The notes beneath the pieces were generated by a model, which ran no database searches, was not told where the DNA came from, and worked only from the letters and a program-made list of their open reading frames with translations. DNA of 64,000 bases from Axinella damicornis (Eukaryota > Porifera > Demospongiae > Axinellida > Axinellidae): NCBI GenBank assembly GCA_963931865.1, contig OZ007506.1, forward strand, positions 6,052,696 to 6,116,695, read 5' to 3'. The position numbers and the translations under genes were made by a program. Positions 23,853-32,701 of the stretch are shown here, in pieces (within the stretch, counting starts at the first letter, position 1; each line of letters begins with the position of its first letter).

Positions 23853-24146
23853 TGAACCTGTATGTGGATGAAGATATACATGTAGAAGCTTTGAGACTGT
23901 TTTCTCAGCACAGTCATCCCCTAGTGTTGTCTAGTATAGCTAACACTCATAATTGCTTGGCCATCCCTAAATAGAGATTACTACTGTGATCTCTGACTAC
24001 GAGAATTTTTATTGTCACATCTTGGACTCCATGTCTACTGACCCTATGATATTCATGTACCGTAAATTATGCATTATGCAGAGTCCCATCGTGATGTAAA
24101 AGGCCAAACACAACCTAGATCGTCTACAGTACGTTGTGATGCTCAC
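23853..24146. other. 5' flank of the ACOT7-like gene
   Basis: No gene is seen. It is the upstream side of the thioesterase gene and would contain its promoter; no motif can be assigned. Confidence 0.4.
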
Positions 24147-24207
24147 TAGCCTCGTTCCCAAGTTCCTCCCCAGCTTATGCGACAAAATGAGCTTGGGAAC
24201 TAGGCTA
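24147..24207. mobile_element. Hairpin element, CTCGTTCCCAG family
   Basis: Ends TAGCCTCGTTCCCAAG and CTTGGGAACTAGGCTA. ATGCTCAC is repeated on both sides (8 bp). Confidence 0.75.
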
Positions 24208-24291
24208 ATGCTCACCGCATTCTCTGTCTGTTGCTGCTGTTAAAATTTTGGAACTTGAAAGACAGCTAATCAACTTATGCATGTATCCTAG

Positions 24292-25301
24292 TGGCCTCGT
24301 TCCTAGGCCGTTCCCACCGCCAGTATTTCATCGCTTCCAGTATGAAATACGGCGAGGGAAGGCCTGGGAGATCTGGTCACGTGCAATGATGTCAGGTAGA
24401 CAGATGGTAGACACACGGGGGGCGGTGCCCAGCCGTTAAAATACCTGTTTCGCGTCGATCCGTCGCCGGCGTTGTGAACAACGAACAGTATCGATCGTCT
24501 GCCTTGCGAAAACTCTGATATCCTAGTCTCGTTCCCAGACCATTTTTCGCACGCGGAGGGGAAAAATAGTCTGGTGAACGGGATATTCCGTTTTCGTTCC
24601 TTGCGGTTGCAAAAATGGTGACGTAACATTAGTAGGAATGTAATATCTGACGTCATAAGAACTGTGGAACTATCATAGCACACGATAACGCCATCCTCCC
24701 TGGTCCTGAGGCGAAGGTTGTCTTCCTCGGAGGTTCTGAACGCCAAGGAGAGAAGATCCGCGGAAAGAAATATCTCTGTTCGGGTTAGAGAGACACTGGA
24801 GTAATCTCACTGGCATTCAAACTGCTCACTGCCGATTGACACGCTCACAAACACATCCCGACCTTTCAAAAACTTCCTGACAGCCTTCTCACGGTGCAGT
24901 TCACGTCTGCGTAGCCTAGTATCTCCTGCACACCGCCTCGATCGCTAAGCTTTCACAGTCACCATTAATCTCATGTATTACGTCACTTTCGCGAACCAAT
25001 CAGATTGCTCCGCCAACATTCCGGCGGAGAGAACCAAAACGGAATATTCCGTTCACCAGTGACTATTTTTCCCCTCCGCGTGCGAAAAATGGTCTGGGAA
25101 CGAGACTACTGATATCCAGCCATTGGACGGACAGTGCAACACAGGACGTCGAGATTCTTCGTTGGGCACCGCCCTCTGTGTGTCTACCATGTGTCTACTT
25201 GATGGCATCACATGTGATCAGATCTCCCAGGCCTCCCCCCGTCGTATTTCATACTGAAGCGATGAAATACTGGCGGTGGGAACGGCCTGGGAACGAGGCT
25301 A
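24292..25301. mobile_element. 1-kb foldback element with a second family member nested inside
   Basis: Outer arms of about 140 bp (24292-24435 and 25155-25301) pair with each other and carry the family ends GGCCTCGTTCC / GGAACGAGGCTA, the loop-type word ATCGCTTCCAGTAT, and a longer shared segment (TCTACCAT...GGGCACCGCC). TATCCTAG flanks it at 24284-24291 and 25302-25309. It sits between the divergent ACOT7 and POLR3K genes and separates their promoters. Confidence 0.85.
24524..25108. mobile_element. Nested foldback element, TAGTCTCG subfamily
   Basis: Ends TAGTCTCGTTCCCAGACC and GGTCTGGGAACGAGACTA. The arms continue through CATTTTTCGCACGCGGAGG for about 80 bp to the GGAATATTCCGTT words. A perfect 9-bp target duplication, CTGATATCC, lies at 24515-24523 and 25109-25117. 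It inserted into the larger element at 24292-25301. The interior (24610-25030) has no recognisable gene. Confidence 0.9.
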
Positions 25302-25719
25302 TATCCTAGCATGCAGAGTGGTAGAGAGACATCTTGCTTTCCCTCACCTGGCTTGGTGAAGAACGGAAGAGAGAATGCCACGGCCGCTGTTACACTCAGT
25401 GGTCTCACAAACTTCACTCCACGGACCCCTGTACTAGCTGTCCAAGATCTACAGGAATAGCCATAAATTATAGATGTGTGTGTGTCTATGTGTACTTAGT
25501 TAAAATCACTAAGCTTACCCCTCGACCGGCCTCCAGCGCCAGTGGTAGTGCCTACGAAGCCGTATTCCAAAGGAAGTGAGACTTCGCACGGTGGTCCGAC
25601 AGGCCAACGATGACATTGCTATATATTGTGGCCGTGGATGTGGCTACAATGACGTCACGAGTTATGTGCTGATCTGAGTTGCATGCTACATGTAAAGCTC
25701 GATAATATCGACGATATCG

Positions 25720-27467
25720 ATGCACTTGTTCTGCCCGACCTGCGGCAACCTCTTGGTGGTGGAGGAGGGCCCTTCCAGCTACCGCTTTGCCTGCAACACC
25801 TGTCCCTACGTGCAGGCAATAAGCGGAAAGGTCAGTGTTGCATCATACCCTCTAGTGAAGCAAATTCCATCGTTCCCTCCCCTAAATTTGCCTGGCTATG
25901 ATTGCCTTCTTTTGTCATGTGCGACCCACTGTGATTGGCTGTCCAGGTCTCTTCATACAAGTTTCCCCGGCTGAAGGAGGTGGATGATGTTTTGGGTGGC
26001 CAGGCAGCGTGGGAGAACGTGGATACTACAGATGGTAACTTGATCACCATATTACGAGAGCTGTGGTGATGCGTATATATATCTAATCTCTGGACCATGT
26101 ATAACTGAGGCTGCACCAATGCCTAGTCTGTGGCCAGACGTTCGCGGCGTGTACAGGGAAAGGGAAAAGAACGCCTGGTCACTATAGACAGGTTCATGGA
26201 ACCTCTTTATTTGTCACATGATCTGTACTAATTCAAATGCGAACAAGAACAGATTTGTGAGCTAGATTTCCTTTAGCAAACGGCACAAACAACCATTTCT
26301 TGCTGATCACTGACGTCGTAGTACGGTGGTGCAGACACTGTGGTAGTGTTCCTTCCTCATGGCAATTGATATGACATCACATTTTAAATTCCTCTGTGCC
26401 ACAGAAACCTATCTATAGTGACCAGATGTTCTTTTCCCTCCCCCTGCGTGCCGCAAATGTCGGTGAGACTAACCAATGCCCATGTACTGTATACATGCAA
26501 ATCACAAGACAACTTGCGGATGTTGACATCAACAGAGACCCAGATCGAATCTTGTGTATTTGAGAGAGCTATAATGTATGCATGGCAAGCACAGCTTGAC
26601 CCTTTATGGAACAACCAATAAGTGCTAATTAGCTTATACCGTAGTGTCCCATTAATACGCCCCCCTATTTTGTACACTACATCCAGCCCAAAGAGGGGAG
26701 GGGGCGTATTTTCGAGAACGCAATTAGTCTCGATTATACGCCCCCTCACAAAGTTTCGCTATGTTTATGACACTGCCAAGGCATAGTTACAAAAGTACAA
26801 ACGATCACCAGTACTGTTCGTGGTCATCATGCGTGGTCTCCCTACATCGGCGAGAAGAGCTGCACTTCAACTCGAGGGCCCGGTAACATTCACGACGACT
26901 TCGCTGTAGCCATCCTCAAGAACAGCAGTACTGTCGGTCATGAACCACGGAACATTTCCTGGTATTTCCTTCGTAAGAATGGCAGCGAGATGACTTGTAC
27001 TGTCGGTCATGAACCACAGAACATTTCCTGGTATTTCCTTCGTAAGAATGGCAGCGAGATGACTTGTACCGTCGGCGTCAACGGTGACTACTCGATCTGA
27101 GAGACGATCTGCAAAGTTGCGCACATGTAGGTTAGATATTCCAGCAGAAGACGCTCACCAGGGGGGCGTTATAACGAGTCAAACTACCCTGTGCAGGAAC
27201 TTGGGCGAAAAAGAGGGGGAGGGCGTATTTTCGAAGGGGGCGTATTAGCGGGACACTACGGTATATACTTTGCTTGTGTCATGTGCGAGACAATTTTGTA
27301 TCCATTGATCAGTATCGATCGTCTCTTCAACTCTTGCAGAGACATGCCCCAAATGTGAGCACAGCAAGGCCTACTTCATGCAGATGCAGACACGATCAGC
27401 AGACGAACCCATGACCATCTTCTTCAAGTGTGCTAATGCAGAGTGTGGCCACAGATGGAAGGAGTGA
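25720..27467 (+). CDS. POLR3K: DNA-directed RNA polymerase III subunit RPC10 (POLR3K)
   Basis: Smallest Pol III-specific subunit, a TFIIS-like protein needed for RNA cleavage and termination/reinitiation by Pol III in the nucleus. Exons 25720-25830, 25947-26034 and 27340-27467 join in frame to 108 residues, the usual length. The N-terminal zinc ribbon has FCPTCGN and FACNTCPY. The linker [18 protein letters not shown] is nearly invariant in the family. The C-terminal ribbon has CPKCEH and [10 protein letters not shown], with the QTRSADEP hairpin carrying the acidic Asp-Glu pair that acts at the polymerase active site. Intron 2 holds a TA-flanked inverted-repeat element (26639-27261). A dead copy of exon 3 lies at 35840-35969. 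Confidence 0.96.
26639..27261. mobile_element. TA-flanked inverted-repeat element in POLR3K intron 2
   Basis: Ends CCGTAGTGTCCCATTAATAC and its complement GTATTAGCGGGACACTACGG, flanked by TA on both sides. This is consistent with a Tc1/mariner-type non-autonomous element. The interior has a 69-bp tandem duplication (about 26930-27065, word GAACATTTCCTGGTATTTCC). The paralogous segment near 35770 lacks it, so it is an insertion after the segmental duplication or a clean loss there. Confidence 0.85.
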
Positions 27468-27814
27468 CAGCCATTCCACTACATGTACTGCATGTCCCAG
27501 GGTGTTCACTCTAGCTGTCAGTAAAATTCTTCAGTGTTGACATCAAAATGAGCAAGACTTGACAGGTCTGCAAAATCTGCACTCATACACATCATGTTCC
27601 ACTACACAATTATCTTGTACAATCACGCATTATCGATGATCGAGTCTGCCAGCTAGTGGATGAGAGATTTTCTGTTTCAAACACTAAATTTATGTAATAG
27701 CAGTCATAGAATCATTTACTGAGTGATCAAGAAACAAGTTCAAAACAAGAACAACAGATCAGCTTGTGGTATCATGGTAACCAAGGAAACAGTAAAGATG
27801 ATGTACAATCACAA

Positions 27815-28287
27815 TCAGGTAGGGGTGGGAAAGATTGTGGCGACCAGAGGGAGCAGCTGCTCAGTGTGTTTCTGCCAGTTGCTTATGTCCTTGGAGACGA
27901 GGCACCACATCTCCCCATGGCGGGGCTCTGCCAGAATACAGCTCCTTAGCTAGCACCTTCTGCTGCTGTGCCTGAGGGGAAAAAGGGAGGAGGGAGGGAG
28001 GTGGAGAGGGGGAAGAAGGAGAGGTGGAGAGGGGGAGGAAGAGGGAGGTAGAGAGGAGGAAGGAGCCTTCAAGGAGGAGAGGAGGAGGGAGGTATATACA
28101 GTGTGTAGAATGGAGAGGAAGAGGAAAATGGAGGTGGGGAGTGAGAGTGTGCCTGTGTACCTCTGTTCCATGTAGGAGTTCAAACTTGTAGAAGTAGCCC
28201 CAGGCATCTCCGAGGTTGGGGTCAATTTTTACTGCACGCTGGAACCACTCCCTGGCCTTGCTTAGCTTACGCTCCGTCCAGAACAGC
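27815..28287 (-). pseudogene. Duplicated 3' end of PRPF6 (exons 19 and 20), frameshifted
   Basis: 28161-28287 copies PRPF6 exon 19 with very few changes (for example Asp to Asn in the DLGDAWG word) and keeps its splice sites. 27815-27971 copies exon 20 but has 4 extra bases (a TAGC duplication near 27950), which shifts the frame before the AEPRHGE motif. The last-exon copy is therefore dead. The intact exons are at 36314-36466 and 36747-36873. The GGA-rich intron between the copies is also duplicated. Confidence 0.9.
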
Positions 28288-28540
28288 CTGTGAAAATGAG
28301 GAAAGGTTGCATATTCACTGCCAGAGTGCTGGCTGTGTGTGTTGTCACTCTGCATATATGTAGACTATATGTAGTAGTCAGGTGGATATGTGCAGTTATA
28401 TGGATGAATTGTGCATTTTGACATACCTACAAGCATGCATGGTTGTAGACCATGGTCCTAATAATGATTTCAGAAGTGGAGCCACTGAAAATTCTGTGCT
28501 GGTGACCTTTTTTTAAAAGATATCTGCTTGTGCAGTTGAG

Positions 28541-28625
28541 TAGCCTCATTCCCGGGCCTCCATGCCCAATTTTGTACTGCATACAAGCAACAAAAGCTGG
28601 GCGTGGAGGCCTGGGAACAAGGCTA
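28541..28625. mobile_element. Hairpin element, CTCGTTCCCAG family
   Basis: Ends TAGCCTCATTCCCGGGC / GCCTGGGAACAAGGCTA, arms CTCCATGCCCA / TGGGCGTGGAG. CAGTTGAG at 28533-28540 and 28626-28633 is the target duplication. Confidence 0.85.
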
Positions 28626-28739
28626 CAGTTGAGTGCTTCCTTTTACTTAGCTACCAACATCACATGAGAGGACAGCTGGACATCTGAGGACAGCTGCTTA
28701 CGTGAGTCATGCGAGCCTCAGTTTCAGAGGAGTGATCAG

Positions 28740-29609
28740 TTGTGTACATGTACAGTAGCACTGAAACAATGTCCAAGGGTCATCAGCTTGTGGATCCACA
28801 GCAGCCTGGTCCATCAAAGGAGACACTGGTGAAGACTGATTGCAATAAGTGCCTGGTTTGCCAAGAAATCACACCTGAAGTCTTACGATGCCCAGCTAAA
28901 TCATGTGTGTTGGTGCTAAAGATCAATGTTGTTTTAGTTATCTAAAACTGAAATAGTTTAGTTTTAGTTTTAATTACTAAATCTCAAAAGGGTTAGTAAA
29001 GGCTCTTTTAGTTTTAGTAACCACCATTTTTGGGTGATTTTCACTCTAGTTTAGTTGTAGTTTTAATTAACAGGCTGAGACAGTTCTCATTTTAGTTTTA
29101 GTTTTAATTACTAAAGTGAAATATGCCATACTAAAATGCATTATAGTTTTAGTTTTAGTTAACTAAAACAACATTGCTAAAGATGTGATGTTGGTGCTGG
29201 TCAAGGGTACTCTACCCTTTCATCGAACATCATACATTTCAGTGAGCTGCATGAATGCTCATACCAATTGACCTGGGACGCCTAGATGAAGGAAAACGGC
29301 ATAGAAGCTACTCTGCTGGAGCGCAAGGCCAAGTGGCACAAGTCCTGTCATACAAAATTCAATATCACTAAGTTGAGGCGAGCAGAAAAGAGGAAATCTT
29401 CCATGGAAGATTGCGACCCTGATAATGCCACCTGTAAGAGGTACATTCGGCTCAGGGGCTGTACATAAAGTAGCAACAACAGATATCTGCTTTTTTGTGA
29501 GGATATGTCAGCATCAGACTGGGAACCAAATCCGACCTCCTGCATTGCCTGGAGAGCTGCATGGAGCCAAAAGATGATGCCCCATCACGACCACACACTG
29601 ATGTCACAA
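28740..29609 (+). pseudogene. Truncated copy of an uncharacterised CXC-family gene
   Basis: Paralogous to the 5' part of the longer copy at 36960-38190. Shared peptide words are [43 protein letters not shown] and [11 protein letters not shown]. The frame is broken by stops and by the insertion at 28924-29177. It ends where the large foldback element begins at 29610. The family is not one I can name. Confidence 0.7.
28924..29177. mobile_element. AT-rich inverted-repeat element (AATGTTGTTTTAGTTA ends)
   Basis: Inverted ends AATGTTGTTTTAGTTA and TAACTAAAACAACATT enclose TTTTAGTTTTAGTTTTAATTA-like sequence. The paralogous segment at about 37730 lacks it and runs straight from GCTAAATC into AAAGATGTGATG, so the right copy is the empty site. 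Confidence 0.8.
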
Positions 29610-29642
29610 TAGTCTCGGAACCAGGGTCTGGTTCCGAGACTA
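29610..29642. mobile_element. Minimal hairpin, TAGTCTCGG form
   Basis: TAGTCTCGGAACCAG and CTGGTTCCGAGACTA are nearly perfect complements with a 3-bp loop. It sits exactly at the left edge of the large foldback element. Confidence 0.7.
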
Positions 29643-32330
29643 ATGTCTTATTCGGCTAACGCGCGCGCCGACACTGGCGGCAAATTCCAATTACTTGCGT
29701 GGGCGTTCCGCACAGCTGCAACTGTTATATACTAGCTTCTTGCTAACTGTACGTACGTTTTCAAGTAAAGATCATCAGTACACTACTTTGTGTAGGTGAC
29801 AGAAGACTCGTTGCAAGAAGGAGAGCACATTCACGAGAGACAAGTTTCGACGTTTGTGAAGGAGCTCAGGGACAGCCGTAGGGCTGAAAGCACACTAAAG
29901 AGTGTATTGCAAAGTCGGCGCTAGCTGAGCCACACTTTCGAGCGCATTTATCTACTGAAAAGGCACTAGCCTCACCGTAGCTGCCTTGCAGAGCACGTCC
30001 AGCAACTAGCTGGCGAGCCACATCCCTCAAAGCACACCCACCTCGAGCCACGCCCATGGAGAACGGTACTACTACAGCCACTCTGATCAGCTAGCGCTTA
30101 CACAGGATGATGTCCATTGTGCTGCACTCCCAGAGCCACTGGAGAAACACCACAAGAGTGCCTTGGGATGGTGGTGCTGAGTGCTTGCTATTGGAATCCT
30201 GTGGCAGGGATGTAGACTTTGGTGGCGTAAAATGTTGCCTTTATGCATAAAGGGAAATAAAGGGAAAATTTTATGCCATTCATGCCTTTGTGCATAAAGG
30301 GAAAATTTTACGCCATTCATGCCTTTGTGCATAAAGGGAAAATTTTACGCCATGGCTGTCGTTATGTACATAACGACAACATTTTACGCCATGGGGTTTG
30401 GCGTAAAATCCCCTTGTGAAATGGCATGACCACTTATACAATGTTGCGTATACATAAAGGGAGAATTTTACGCCAATGAACTAAACAAATGGTGTTACCC
30501 CTGATGGACCTAATTGACAGGGCTCACCCCATCCAGGTTCATGGTACCAACGGCGTAAAATTGTCCCTTTATGTGGCATAAGTTGCTTATACATAAAGGG
30601 AGAGTTTTACGCCAGTGAACTAAACGAATGGGGTTACCCTTGACGACGCGGAGAGTTGAGTAACTCCCCTACTAGTCTCGGTCCCAGACCCAACCAACCC
30701 CAGCACGGATACTGTAAGCGATACACGCGCTGGATAAACGGTCTGGGAACGAGACTACTCCCCTACATATTCTGCTGTTGGCACCTCCAATTTCTAGTTC
30801 CACATTCACCTGAAAGTGAGTGTTTCCCGCCAAGAAGCTTGTGTGGTGTGGAGGTCCCCACCTAGTCTACTATATGTATTCTCTGCTCTTATGGGGCTGA
30901 CTTACTGAGTTGTCTGTCAGTGGCACATCCAGGCTAGGGAAGTTAGCAGGGCCCCAAAATGCTGTCGTCGTGTACATAGTGACAACCTTGACCAAAGTTT
31001 CTACATGACACCACCATCAGGCCCGTAGGAAGCAATGATAGTTTGGTCAGGCGGAGAGCGCTTTGCATATTTGAGCGATGAAATCGTGGTGGCGCAATGG
31101 CATGGCGCGCAGCGCGCCAACCGAGAAGCCTTAGCAAGCGCACGAAGCGCGTCACGTAGGGGGGTCTGGGGGCCCTCCCCCAGGAAAATTTTGAATTTTA
31201 GACCTTCTGAGATCGTTTCTGGTGCAATCTTGGGATGAAACTGCAAGATTCAACAACTTGCTAGCGAGACTGAACATATTATTGGTCCGGCGGCCGCCGC
31301 ACCTGCCGCACCTACTCCTACGGCCCTGACCATGCACACTTAGTAAGAACCTTTCAGGTGCTCACTTAATTTCCCTTTGTGGGTAACATGACCTGCGGAT
31401 GGGTTAGCCCTATCAATTAAGTCCACCAGACGCTGTTGGACTAGCCCTCTCCACCTGTATAGTACCATGAACCTGGATGGGGTGAGCCCGGCAATTAGGT
31501 CCGTCAGGGTTTACCCCATTCGTTTAGTTCATTGGCGTAAAATTTTCCCCTTATGTATACGCAACATTGTATAAGTGGTCACGCCATTTCACAAGGGGAT
31601 TTTACGCCAAACCCCATGGCGTAAAATGCTGTCGTTATGTACATAATGACAGCCATGGCGTAAAATTTTCCCTTTATGCACAAAGGCATGAATGGCATAA
31701 AATTTTCCCTTTATGCATAAAGGCAACATTTTACGCCACCAAAGTCTACATGACCCTGCCACAGGATTCCAATAGCAAGCACTCAGCACCACCATCCCAA
31801 GGCACTCTTGTGGTGTTTCTCCAGTGGCTCTGGGAGTGCAGCACAATGGACATCATCCTGTGTAAGCACTAGCTGATCAGAGTGGCTGTAGTAGTACCGT
31901 TTTCCATGGGCGTGGCTCGAGGTGGGTGTGCTTTGAGGGATGTGGCTCGCCAGCTAGTTGCTGGACGTGCTCTGCAAGGCAACTACGGTGAGGCTAGTGC
32001 CTTTTCAGCAGATAAATACGCTCGAAAGTGTGGCTCAGCTAGCGCCGACTTTGCAATACACTCTTTAGTGTGCTTTCAGCCCTACGGCTGTCCCTGAGCT
32101 CCTTCACAAACGTCGAAACTTGTCTCTCGTGAATGTGCTCTCCCTCTTGCAACTAGTCTTCTGTCACCGACACAAAGTAATGTACTGTATTCACTGATGA
32201 TCTTTACCTGAAAACGTACGTACAGTTAGCAAGAAGCTAGTATATAACAGTTGCAGCTGTGCGGAACGCCCACGCAAGTAATTGGAATTTGCCGCCAGTG
32301 TCGGCGCGCGCGTTAGCCGAATAAGGTCTA
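29643..32330. mobile_element. Large foldback element with about 0.9-kb inverted arms
   Basis: The left arm (about 29643-30555) and right arm (about 31462-32330) are reverse complements for nearly their whole length. The outer word is CTTATTCGGCTAACGCGCGC. Inner parts of each arm carry multiple GGCGTAAAATTTTCCC units with TTTATGCATAAAGG words that are small inverted repeats themselves. The central spacer (about 30556-31461) holds another hairpin element and unrelated sequence. Frames in the arms are mirror images of each other and show no transposase motif. The paralogous segment at 38165 is uninterrupted (CACAATTCTAGATGGGG), so the insertion site can be read directly. Confidence 0.85.
30673..30757. 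mobile_element. Hairpin element inside the large foldback, 9-bp target duplication
   Basis: Ends TAGTCTCGGTCCCAGAC / GTCTGGGAACGAGACTA with loop word TACTGTAAGCGAT. CTCCCCTAC is repeated exactly at 30664-30672 and 30758-30766. Confidence 0.88.
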
Positions 32331-32701
32331 TTCTAGATGGGGCCCGGGGCTGTGGTAGTATCACGGATATACGCATACAAGAAATTTATCAATGATTAGT
32401 TAGCCTAGAAACGACGAGAAAGACCTCTAAACAGCATGTGCACGTACCTTTCATGCCTTTTCCCTCTGTCTGAAGTGGCATGGCGACAGTCGAGTCGAAC
32501 CAGTGCCGGTACGCGGTACCAGTGCCGGTGCCACCATCAACTTCCGGTGTAATAATAAAACGCGCGTAGCGCCGACCGGGTACAGAACATCTGGAAGCCA
32601 TGCAGCCATGCAGAACACAGTTTCCGTGATAGTCCATGCAATACGCAGTGTTCAAACGCAACTGCAATCGACTGTATTCGCAACGCCGTTTGCAGTGCAA
32701 T

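Noticed and set aside
28920..29180. TTTTAG repeats considered as an interstitial telomere
   Set aside because: The units are irregular, present on both strands and bounded by precise inverted ends with an empty paralogous site. An inverted-repeat transposon explains them better.
31589..32097. Repeated 71-85-residue ORFs in the foldback arms
   Set aside because: The same frame appears in both arms only because the arms are inverted copies. There is no domain, codon signal or splice context.
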